A stretch of 64,000 bases of DNA, taken from the NCBI GenBank assembly GCA_026225945.1, contig JAMJFZ010000818.1:4549001-4613000 (forward strand), written 5' to 3'. The stretch comes from Cricetomys ansorgei. Its lineage: Eukaryota > Chordata > Mammalia > Rodentia > Nesomyidae. Position numbers and translations under genes: made by a program. Under the pieces are notes generated by a model. It was not told where the DNA came from and did no database searches. It saw nothing but the letters and a program-made list of their open reading frames with translations. Of the stretch, positions 37,808-49,900 are shown one piece after another. Positions within the stretch are counted from its first letter, which is position 1. Each line of letters begins with the position of its first letter.

Positions 37808-39071
37808 TGTATCCTGGGGATCGAACTTAAAAATGTCAAGCTTGTCTACAAATGCCTTTACTCCCTGAGCCATCCCCTGGCTGCACCACTCTTTACTGGG
37901 TCTGAGATGGCAATCCACGGGGTAGCCACATTTAGAAGTGGGTCTTCCTACCTCTCATGTAACCTCCATGGAAACCCCTCATAGACACACCCAGAGGTGT
38001 TGCCTGCTGGGTGAGTCTATCAGATTGACAGTATTAACCATCACAGGAGGATTCCAGTTAGTGCAAGAACTCTGTGGTCCTCCAGAGGTGACGGTGCCCT
38101 GGGCTGGGCCACCCCCATCTGCAGGCACCCTTGCTTTCTGCTTTTCCTCCCTCCGCTTCCTCTGCTTCCCCATCCAGTCACTTCCTCCTGACCTAAGTAA
38201 AGAGCTGGTGAATGCTTCTATGTAGATTGTCTCTCTGGGGAAAAGGACCCTTCAGGTGGTCAGGGACCCCGCCTTCCCTGTCCACACTTGCCACTTAAGG
38301 TTGGTCAAGCTTTTTCTCATGTTGGGCCTGTGTTTTAGATGTTCTGGGAAGCCCTGAAGTTCACTCCAGGTAGACTTGCTGGCCCTGCTCCATCTGCCTC
38401 TAGGGACTGGCTTTGTCCCGTACAAGGCTATTTGGCTGTCTCCAGCACCTTTGGTTCATGGATGTCTGGCTCACCTGGCTGTGCTTTCTCCCAGCCTCCG
38501 TCCTGCACTCTGGTACAGCTGCGTCTCCATCTTCCTGGAGAGGCCAGAAGGGTCCTGTTGCTCTCCGAGCTTGCCTTAGGCACGGACAGTGTTCTTCAGG
38601 ACTCTGAGGTTTTGGGGTTACAGGGAGATAGATGAGGTACAGGAACTCAGTGGCTACATCTCAAGTTGGACCTTGCTTGGCCTGTGAGGATTCTAAACAT
38701 GGCCTGCTCTCGACCCTGGCAGGGGCAACCAGGCAAGGTCCTCAGTGGAACTCCCAAGCCATCTGTGTTGGGGATCTGTGTCACCTGAGACATTGCTGGG
38801 CCAGGCCAGGGCTGATCTTTGATTGTATTGCCACACGATCAGTTGTATCGATTTGTCTACTGAGACAGAGGCTCACATAGCCCAGATTGGTCTTTAATTT
38901 GTCATGTAGCCAAGGACAGCTTTGAACTTAAAGTCCTCTTCTGCGTGTATAAACTATGTCTCCTATCTCCCTATAGAAGGCTTAGAACCTAGGGCTTCAT
39001 GAGTGCTAGGCAAACAGTTTTCCAGCTGAGCCACATCCCGGCCCCTTTTCCTTTAAACCATTTGTTTATTT

Positions 39072-39120
<49 letters not shown>

Positions 39121-42100
39121 TGTCACCCCATGTGTGTCCAGGTCAGAAGATAGCCTATAGGAGCCGGTTCCTGCCCCCCGCTTCTACCATGTGGGTTTTG
39201 GGGGATTGAACTCAGGTCTGCAGGCTTCGTAGAAAGTACCTTGACTCACTGAGCCTCCTCTCTGCCCTTTGAGGCAAGATCTCACTCTGTAGCTCAGGCT
39301 AGCCTGGAACGTGATATGTAGCCTAGGCTGGCTTTCCTCTTGCCTCAACCAAGTGTTGGGATCACAGGTGTGTGTTGCTGCGCCCAGTTGTTTGATTGAT
39401 TTATTTATTTTTTTGGGGACAGGGTTCCTCTGTTGTAACTCTGGCTGTCCTGAAACTCACTCTGCAGACCAGGCTGGCCTCAAACTCACAGAGATCTGCC
39501 AACCTCCGCCTCTTGGGTGTTGGAATTAAAGGCATGCGCCACCTTGACTGTCGATAGCTTTTATTTATTTAAACCTGTATTTGCTGGTTTTATTCGCACC
39601 ATAGCCATCTGTGTGAGCAGCAGGCAGGCTCCTGGGGTGGGAGAGATGGATTTATGGGCCAAAGACCCTCTCAGTGGGGTTCAAGGGCCGTAAGGAGAAA
39701 GATCCTCACAGGGCGTTGCTGGAGGGCTCTGTGGTGTATATGCGGGGGGGGGGGCAGCAATGGGTGGGAGCTGTAAAGGGAGTCTGTACTACTAGGGGCT
39801 GGCAGGGGCCTCACTGCCACCTTTGGTCCCCAGGGCATGGCCGGACTGATGATGAATGTGACCGAGCCAGACATCGGGAGGATCGGCTGCTAGGGACACG
39901 GCTGGACCGGGACCAGGAGAAGTTACTCCGGTGAGGGCCTGGGGGACCTGAGAATGGGGGGTGGGGGCTTCTGGAGGGCGATGAGGTGACCCTTGGGTTC
40001 TACCATGGTCTTTGAGAGCCAAACCACCTTAGGCTTGTCTGTCCATGTGACTCAAGTTTCCTCCAGCCAGTGGGGAAGGGCCTCAGCCATCCCTAGACTC
40101 ACCCCAAGTGCCAGTCTGCTCCCTGGGGGGTGTGCCCTCCCCCTCCCCCACCCCTGGGCCACCAACTGTTCCCATACCTCTGTTTCCCTCTGCAGAGAAA
40201 GTAAGGAGCTGGCTGATTTGGCCCGTCTGCACCCCACCAGCTGTGCTCCTAACGGTCTGAACCCCAACCTCATGGTGACCGGTGGACCGGCGCTGGCAGG
40301 CTCAGGACGTTGGTCTGCTGACCCCGCAGCTCACTTGGCCACGCACCCCTGGCTGCCTCGCTCGGGCAGCACATCCATGTGGCTCGCCGGACACCCCTAC
40401 GGTGAGTGCCGCTCCTCGAGGGCAGGCTGGGACCCAGTTAGTCTTCTTCTGTTTCCCAGTAGAGATGGGACAGACACGCCTGTCCTCAGTGTGCCTGCGC
40501 GCTTCAGTTTCATCTTGGGATTCTCAGTGGAGATCAGGAGCTAGGTGCTGGTGGTGGGCTGGGGAACCTCCTGACATTGTGAACTTGGGTTTCTCCCCTT
40601 AGGCCTGGGACCTCCCTCTCTACACCAGGGCATGGCCCCTGCATTCCCGCCTGGCTTAGGGGGTTCCTTGCCATCAGCTTACCAGTTCGTCAGGGACCCA
40701 CAGTCTGGGCAGTTGGTGGTTATCCCGAGTGATCACCTGCCTCATTTTGGTAAGTGACCCCTTTGCCACAGCTGGATACTTCGCAGGCCTCCCACGGGGG
40801 TGGCACAGCTCTGCGTATAGGGTAGGGACAGGCAGGTCCAAGAAAGCATCTGACCTCAGTTGTATCCAGAGAACAGATCCTGGGAACTCTGTGAGAAGCC
40901 ACACAGTCACCGGTGGGGGTTGGGCGTCTCTGTCCCTTCTGGGGTCCACTCTGCAGACCCTGGGGTATAGTACCCATGGTGCTTTTGGGACCATCCTGCA
41001 GGTTGGCATGCTCCAACTGTGACCTCTGAGGGCATTCTGCTTGGGGGTTTGGGCAGAGATGTGGTACACGTATACTCGGGGGACTGGTACCCGGGTTGGG
41101 GGAGACAGCAGGGGCCACAGTTCTGGTGTTGCCTGGCTGTCTGCATCGGACTCCAGCGTCTCCATCTGGAAGTGGGCTGGGAGGCTGCACAGGACCTAGG
41201 GCCGTGGGTGCAGCCCCCTGTCGTCTGTCCCCACAGCTGAGCTGATGGAGCGAGCCGCAGTGCCCCCGCTCTGGCCAACCCTGTACCCACCGGGCCGCAG
41301 CCCCCTGCACCACGCCCAGCAGCTGCAGCTCTTCTCTCAGCAGCACTTTCTGCGGCAGCAAGAGCTGCTGTACTTGCAGCAACAGGCGGCCCAGGCCCTG
41401 GAGCTGCAGCGGAATGCACAGCTGGTGGTGAGTCCTGACCGCAAGCCACACGAACTCTAGAGAATGGCAGTCAGGGAGAGCTGCCTGTGAGAGGCAGCAT
41501 CTGAACAGGGGCGGGACAGAAGGAAGACCAGGGAAAAGGCCCAAGGTATGGTGGACAGCTCCAGCAGGGACAGAACTCAGCAAGCAGTTGCTATAAACAA
41601 GGCAGGTGTCCTGTGGATTTGAGACGTTTGGACTGGATACCCAAGGGGTATCTCAGAGGGAGCCCTCCTCTGTGCGGTAACCTCTCTAGAGTAATAAGCT
41701 GGCTGGGACAAAGTTTCCAGGCTCTGTGTCCTCCAGCAAGTGACTTAACCTCTCTGGTCTTGAAGTTCCTACTTCCAGGCAGCAGAGGTCCTAGGGACGG
41801 CTGGTTACTTAGCTCTTAGATACAGGCGGCCAGAGGAGCTAGTGACGTGTGCGAATCTGTCTTGAGTGTGTTTTAGGCTCCCAGTAAGTGCTGGTTATTG
41901 TAGAGCTAGGTTTCTCATTCTGCTGTCAAATGTCTCGGTAGGGTCCTCTTCCCCACGGAAGTGCTTGGGTGATACAACTTAGTTCTGAGCAGGTAGCGAG
42001 CTCCCCGTTGTGAGCATAGCATGGGGTGCCAGGATGTGGGTGCTTCCTTTATTGTCACGGGCTCCTTGCCTCAACTGTGAGGGTCCCATCTGGGCCAGCA

Positions 42101-45100
42101 TCCTGATGGGGATCTCTACTTGCCTGGAGCCCAGGGGGTGTAGGCCACAAGCCCTCCTTGTAACAGCCCGGGCTCTGTGCCCTGCCCCCGGCCCGCTCTC
42201 TGGGTTCTGTAGAATGCCACATTTGTTACACGCGTGCCCCGGTGGAATGTCCGTGGCGGATCGCCTCAGGACGAGGAGGGCTGGGTGACCTGGACCTTGG
42301 ATCTTGCCTGATATTCTCTGGAGTGGAAGGCCCCAGGGACCGGGCAGGGGGTGATGGCCCCTGCCGAGCTCACCCTCCTTCGTGTCCCGTTCCACAGCAG
42401 GAGCGACTGAAAGCCCAGGAACATCGAACAGAGATGGAGGAGAAGGTGAATAAGAGGGGCCTGGAGGCCACCGGCAAGGCCGGCCTGAGCGCCACAGGCC
42501 CGGGACTGCTGCCTCGTAAGCCTGCTGGCCTGACTGCGGCCCCCACAGGCACCCATGGCAAGGCTGTGAGCCCACCCCCATCTCCTCGAGCCTCCCCTGT
42601 GACCGCCCTGAAGGCCAAGGTTATCCAGAAGGTGGAGGATGTGACTAAGCCGCCCGCCTACACCTACCCTGCCACGCCTAGCTCGCATCCCAGCAGCCCA
42701 CCGCCCGCCTCCCCGCCGCCTACCCCTGGCCTCACCCGCAAGGAAGAGGCTCCCGAGAACGTGGTGGAGAAGAAAGACCTGGAGTTGGAGAAGGAGGCGC
42801 CCAGCCCCTTTCAGGCCCTGTTCACAGGTGGGAGGACACGGAGTGGCCTGCTTCCCTCCCTCCCTCTCGTCTGTCCATATGCTCATCCATTCATCCATCC
42901 ATCCATCCATTCATCCATCCATTCATTTACTCTCTTGCTGAGCACTCTGTAGAGTCCACTGTCCAACTTTGGAATGAATACACTGAGATTTCTTCCTGGT
43001 CCCTGTTAATGGAGTGCAGGGGAAAGAGGCTGATAGCATCTCTGTCCCAGGTGGGGTGTGTGTGGGCAGAAGGTGGGAGGCCCAGGGGATGGGCGGGGGG
43101 TAACTTCTCAGAGCACAGCGAAAAGGTAGGCTTGTAAACCGCGTGCAGTCACTGAGTGTGGGTACGGTTCCCATCTAAGCAGTCTCCTTGACCCCACACA
43201 CATGCTCAGGACTGGCCGCAGGTGGCTTTGGAGCTGAGGTGTGTGTCCTCTTTTCTACAGGCAATAAAGATCGTGAGCTTGGAGGATCTGGGTTCTAATT
43301 CAGAATCCTCCGTCAGTGCTTTGTTAGTTTGGGCAGGAGGTTGTCCCTCTCTGGAGCCTTGTGGTGTAACACCAAGGCCAAGGGTTAAGCAGTGCCGGCC
43401 TGGAGCATACTCTGGTAGACTGTTGCCCTTTGTTTGGCTCCTGTTGGGCACTGCCCGGGTCTGGGGCCGGCCTGAAGCTGCTAGTTATCCCACTCAGTCC
43501 TGCCTCTTAGGATAAAAGGGTATTACCATGAAGGATTTTGTTCTATTGTGTTTTGAGACAGTGTCTCACTATGTAGCCAGGGCTGGCCTTGAATTCACAG
43601 AGATCTGTGAGCCTTTGGCTCCCGAGTGCTGGGATTAAAGGCATGTGCCACCACACCCAGCTACTATAAGATTTTTGAACACAAGCTTTATGGCGATACA
43701 GCCCAGGCTGACTGACAGATATTTATAGATCTTGTTTAAGCATTTGCTTCTGGTCTAGTCTCGGTTCACCTTTATGATTGTAAGACCCTTGAGGACAAGA
43801 TGGTGGCTCAGACATTAGAAGGGTCCTGGGTTATTTCAGAATCAGCTGTGTATGTGTGTGTGTGTTCGTTCCCCACCCTGCAGCTGGTCAAGCAGGGCAG
43901 TTGATTGGTTGATATATCTTCTGTTTTAGGTTATGGGGTTAGCCCAGGTTAGGCCCCTTCACTGATTTCTTCTGTCCTTGGCAGATATCCCCTCCAGGTA
44001 CCCATTCCAAGCCCTGCCACCACACTACGGGAGACCCTACCCCTTCCTGCTGCAGCCCACCGCAGCCGCTGACGCTGACGGGCTCGCCCCGGATGTACCA
44101 CTCTCTGCCGATGCCCCCGAGCGCCTGACGCTGTCTCCTGAAGACAAACCTATCTGCCTGTCACCGTCCAAGATCCCAGAGCCACCCCGGGACAGCCCAG
44201 GGGAGGAGCCGCTGGCCGACCGCGAGGTGAAGGCTGAGGTGGAGGATATAGAGGAGGGCCCTGCAGAGCTGCCTGCCCTCGAGTCACCGTTGGCCCTGCC
44301 TGTCCCAGAGACCATGGTGGCTGTGAGCCCTTCAGGTGGCTGTGGAGGTGGCGTGCTAGAGGCCCAGGCATTGAGCACAGCAGGTCAGGGATGTAGGGAG
44401 CCCTCTGAAGCTCCTGACTTCGCGCAGGTGGCTGAATCACAGGTAGAACTACCAGGTAGGACAGAATCCCGCATGGCTGCCCTGGAGCTGGGCACACAGC
44501 TGACGCCTGAGCCGCTGGTGGAGACTAAGGAAGAGCCGGTGGAGGTGCCCCTGGATGTGCCAATGGAGGGGCCCGTGGCAGAGGTGGGACCGGAGGACAG
44601 CCTGCCTCAGCCATCCCTGACCGAGCCTCAGCCTGGCCTTGAGCTCTCAGACTGTGACTTGCCTGTCCCAGAGGACCAGTGTCTGAACCCGGAGGCCCAG
44701 GAGGCTGCACCTGCACCCAGCAGTACCTGCTATCTGGAAGAGACCCACTCCGAGTCACTGCTGCCAGGCCTAGAGGACCCACTGGCCGGCATGAACGCAC
44801 TGGCGGCCGCAGCTGAGCTGCCCCAGGCCAGGCCCCTGCCTTCCCTGGGTACTGGGGTCCCAGCTGGGGAGAAGCTGGATGCAGCCCCCACCGTCGTCCT
44901 GGAACACAGCTTCTTGCAGGGCATCACCCTGCTGAGTGAGATCGCTGAGCTGGAGCTGGACCGGCGGGGCCAGGAGGTTGCAGGTGAGCGCTGGGCTGAA
45001 GGCTCTCGAGATTTTTTTTTTTTCCTCTGGAGCCAGTGGTGGTGGTGCATGCCTTTAATCTCAGCGTTCCGAGCCAGAGTCAGCTTTGTCTCTGGTTTAA

Positions 45101-46910
45101 GCCAGCCAGGACTTTAGAGATTTATAGATTCAGGTTTTTTTTCTTTTTAAACTTCCAAGACTCCCATCTGTGTCTCATTCCCACTTTTTTTTAAAAATTA
45201 TAAAACCAGTCTTGGTGACACAGGTCTATCATTCCAGCTACACGGAGGCTGAGGCAGGAGGATTGTGAGTTTAAGTCCAGCTTGGGCTAGAGAGAATACA
45301 AGGCCAGCCCAGGCAACTAACAGACTCTGTTCTTATAATAAAAAGTAAAAGAGGGCTAAGGATTAGCTCAGTGGTAGAGCCCCTGCCTAGAATCCCCCAG
45401 TGAGGGGCTGAGGTGTGGCTCAGTGGTAGAGCACCTGCCTAGAATCCCCCAGTGAGGGGCTGGGTGTGGCTCACTGGTAGAGCCTCTGCCTAGAATCCCC
45501 CAGTGAGGGGCTGGAGTGTGGCTCAGTGGTAGAGTGCTTGTTCTAGCCATGGGTTCAATCTCCAGTATTGAAGTAGAGATGTGGGGAGTGAGAAAATCTA
45601 TAAACCAGGGGTGCCATTTTGATAGATTTAAGCCTCTAGCTTCACCTCCTTTCCCTGGTATAATATATTGTATGAGGGCAGGATTTTTTTTTTTAAAGTT
45701 AAATTGACTTGGAGAGAGGCTGGGTGGGGGTGGGGCAGGTGAGCAGGGGAACTTGCAACTGTCACCAAGCCTTGACGGTCTAGGTTTGAGTGCCAGAACC
45801 TGTGTAGCAGAAGGAGAGAAAACGGACTCCCGGGAGTTCTCCTCTGAACTCCGCAATACGTAAATGTAATGTAATAAGCAGAACGTAGCTCAGCTGATAG
45901 AGTGCTCACTCGTGGAGCCTGGGTGTTCAATCCTCGGCATCCCATGAACAGGCATGAAATCCCAGTACCTGAGTGATGGAGGCAGGAGGATCAGAACTTC
46001 AGGGCCATCCTCAGCTACGTACGAAGTTCGAGGCCAGGCTGGGCTACATTAGACCCTGTCTCTCCCACCCTCCCCAAAGGGAAGAAAAAAAAAAAAAGGG
46101 CAGAGAGAATTTATTTGCTTATGGAACCAAAGTTGAGCAATGATGAAGCAGCTTTAGGTACAACTGGATCTGGGTACTTAAACCGAGTACTCGTGTTTGT
46201 TGTTCCCCATGCGCATGCCCAGTTGGTTCTTCCTTTTTCTGCCTCTCCCTCCTTCCCTGTTCTACTTGTCTCTCTGTTGACCTCATTTTCGTCAGGCTCC
46301 TTGCCCTCACTGGGCCTCCGGTAATTCCTCCCATGCCTGTGGGCCTGCCCAGCTGGGCTGAGTGCGTATAGTTCCCAGAAGCCTTAGTAAAGAGCCCCGA
46401 GACTCCTCAGCAAGGGCCCGCCGGGGTTCATGCTTTTGCAGTACAGGAACCTGCAGCTGGGGGCCTGAGTCGATGGCTCGTGGAAAGCACGTGTCGTAGA
46501 AATGTGAGGGCAGAGTTCAAGTCCTCAGAACCCATATAAGACTGGCTATCAGAACCTGCATCTGAAATTCCTTTGCCGCTACAACAAAATTGGAGGAGAG
46601 AGAGAGAGAATTCTGGGAGTTCTCTGGCCTGTGAGCCTGGCACACACACAAGAACAAGAAACTCTTTCTCACCCTGCATGGTGGCACACACCTTTAATTC
46701 TAGCACTCAGGAGGCAGAGGCAGGCAGATCTCTGAGTTTGAGGTCAGCCTGGTCTGCAGAGTGAGTTCCAGGACAGCCAGAGTTACGACAGAGAAACCTT
46801 GTCTTGAAAAACAAACAAAACCTTTCTCAAACAAGGTGGGAGGCAAGGACTGACACCTGACTTGGCCTTTGACCTCCACGTGTGCACTGTGGGAGTGCAT
46901 GGGATGTATT

Positions 46911-46942
<32 letters not shown>

Positions 46943-49900
46943 CACACACCACACCTGCACATACACATGCACACACACACCACACACACACACACAGCAC
47001 ACAACACACCTGCACATATACACAACACACCTGCACATACACATGCACACACACACCACACACACACAGCACACAACACACCTGCACATACACACACACA
47101 CACACACACACAACACACCTGCACATACACACAACACACCTGCACATACACATACACACACACACCACACACATACACACACACACACCACACACACACA
47201 CAACACACCTGCACATACACACAACACACCTGCACATACACACCACACACACAGCACACCTGCACATATACACAACACACCTGCACATACATACACACAC
47301 ACCACATACTCGCGCATGTGCGCGCGCGTGCCCATTTCTTTCTAACAAAAGTCCCGTTGAGGGTGCGGGGATGCCTTGATGCACCTTCGCACTAGGCCCC
47401 TGTTGCTGTTTTGAGGACCCTCTCTCTCCATGCTGCTAGAGATAGTCCCTAAATCAAAGGCCAGCCGTGGGCAGCAGTAGGTCTGTCTTTAGGTCACCTA
47501 TAGCTGTGACTGCCACAAGCTGGCTCACTTGTTGGTGTGGTTGCTCTAGCAATTTGCCAGCGACTGGGCCCCTTTGACTAGAGGGTTTTTTTGTTTGTTT
47601 GTTTGTTTTTTTTTTGTGAGGGGGCAGGTACGTAGCCCAGGCTGGCCTAGAAGTTACAGGCATTCTCCTGTCTCATCCTCCAGAGTGCTGGGATTGTAGG
47701 CGTGCTGTAGGCTGACCCAGTCCTTTCTCTTTGGTTTGTAGACGTCTGACTTTTGCCAGTCTTTGTTTTTAAACTTTGACTTCCTTCAGAAGAAACCATC
47801 CCTATGAGATGAGGGTGTACCCCAATTCTCTCTCTCTCTCTTTCTCCCTCTTTCTCTCTGCCACCTCTGGAGGAACCCTGTCTTCAAGCCACGCCCCGGT
47901 GTGCTAGGGAGTTGGTTGGGATGGTGCACACCTGCAGTACTTTCGGGAGGCTGAGACGGGAGGCGCTCTTGGACCTAGATTACTGGGATTAGAATCCGAT
48001 TAGCTAAATTAGGGGTTGCAGCTGTACCCGTAAAGCCTGGCTTGATGTGTCCCCTGGGTAGCTTTGGATGAGCGAGGCAGGTTGTTTGGTGGGGGAAGGA
48101 CCTGGCAAACCTCAGTTTCCTCCTGCCACACAGATCAGCTGTCCTCTGCCTCCCCAAGGACCTTGAAAGGCCCGGGGGGGGGGTAGGGGAACAGCCTCAG
48201 CCTGCTTCAGTCTGATACGCTAGGAGACTGGTAGGTTCACTGCCTCGTGGCCTTCGTTTACCTAAGGATCTATAAATAAAACCCAGGCTGGAGAGATGGC
48301 TCAGCTGTTAAAGGCAGGGCTCACAACCCAAAACACAAGAATAATACCCACCAGCGGGGGACACAGGGATGTATGTGATCTCAGCTGTGGTTGAGGCTTG
48401 AGGGGTGAAAGTTTAAGGCCTGCCTGGGCTACATACAGAGTGAGTTCAAAGCCAGCCCGAGGAACCATCACAAATGAAAGAAAGGTCTGAAGATGTAGCT
48501 CAAGGGTAGAGTGCTTGCCTAACACACGCATAGACGCATAGAGCCCTGGCTTCCAGCTCGTGAACTGTAGGAGCCAGGCTTGGTGGAATAGCCTGCCACC
48601 TAGCACTCAGGATGCAAATGCAAGAGTGGCTGGCATTCAAGGTCAGACTTTTGTGTCTAGGCTAGCCTGGGCTACATGAGACCCTGTCTCAAAAATGAAA
48701 AAGAAAAAAATGGAGCTGAAGAGATTGTTCTCTGTCTGAGAGCACTGGCTGCTCTTCCAAAGGACTGGGTTCGAGTCCCAGCACCCACATGGGCAGTTTA
48801 CAACCACCTGTAAGTCCAGTTCCAGGAGACCCAACACCATGGCCTCTGCTGGCACCAGGCACAGGGTGGGGTGGGGTGGGGTAGCACACACGCACAGGCA
48901 AAACACGTAAAATAATGTGGGTATGGTGGTACACACACACACCTGTGATCCCAGCACTCAAGAGGCAGAAACAGGCAGATCTCTGGGAGTCCCAGCCTGG
49001 TCTACATAGTGAGTTCTAGGTAAGTCAAAGTTACATATCTCAAAACAAAAACAAAAAACTAATAACTATATATATATATATATATAAATCTAAAAGAAGA
49101 AATGAGGACGAAATTGAAATAAAAACCGAAGCCGTTGATTTTCGTTTTGTGCCCTCTGGAATGTTGGCGGAGCGATTCTGGTTGTCACCGGTTCAGGAGA
49201 GCACTGCTGACATCTAGTGGGGAAAGGCAAGCAGCTTGTCCCGTCCGGGGCAGCACCCAGCTGAGGAGTCCTGCGGGCACTGGGAACAGGGCTGCAAAGC
49301 CCTGGTTATTACATCAGTGCTGTGATTATTCATGCTCACTTTCTTGGCCTTCATACATGGCGGATTGCGTTTTTCCCCCTCAAGCGTGCTTGGATGGTAT
49401 ACAGAAATTGGTTAAGTCTTAGATCAAAAAGAAAACGTCAATTTGAAAATGGAGACAGGTAAGATGGTTCAGCAAGGAAGGTGCTTGCGGCTCAGCCCGA
49501 GGACCCGAGTTCGAGTCCCTGGATCCCAGGAGGGAAGGAGAGAGCCAATTCCTGAAAGTTGTCCTTTGACCTCCGTGTACATCCTGCGTGTACGTAGCAC
49601 GTTCTCTTTCTCTCTGTTCCTCTCTCAAACACACACACATGTGCACGCGTGTGTGCTCTAAGTAAAATAAAACAAAATAGCCAGCCGTGGTGATGCAGGT
49701 GTCTAATCCTGGCACTCGGGAGGCTGAGGCCCGAGGATTGTGAGTGGAGGCAGCCCAGCTGAGACCCGAGTACCTCAGGCAGCCCTCAACTTACGTGGCC
49801 AAGGGTGACTTTGCACTCTTGATCCCCCTGCCTCCACTTCCTGGGTACTGGGGTGCCAGAATGCCGGTTTATGTGGTGCTGGGGACTGAACCCGGGGCTC

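Larger units (their letters stand above)
32449..39833 (+). other. Tnrc18: Intron 4 (7.4 kb)
   Basis: GTAGGC at 32449 to TTTGGTCCCCAG at 39833. Besides the repeats listed separately, it has an ID-like reverse piece near 32610-32715 and a reverse tRNA-SINE at 32845-33020. Unique sequence with no gene seen lies at 35070-35690, 35790-36300, 36700-37740 and 37830-38860. Confidence 0.85.

Noticed and set aside
40674..41583. Minus-strand frames of 163-287 codons opposite exons 7-8
   Set aside because: They overlap confidently assigned Tnrc18 exons and intron borders in the sense strand and show no independent support.
44984..45117. Extension of the exon 10 reading frame past 44983
   Set aside because: The extension runs into a B1 SINE. 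The GTGAGC donor at 44983 joins in phase to exon 11 and matches the conserved protein, so read-through is not needed.
46783..47395. Several 140-185-codon Cys/Val or Thr/His frames
   Set aside because: Translation of the CA minisatellite at 46911-47312.
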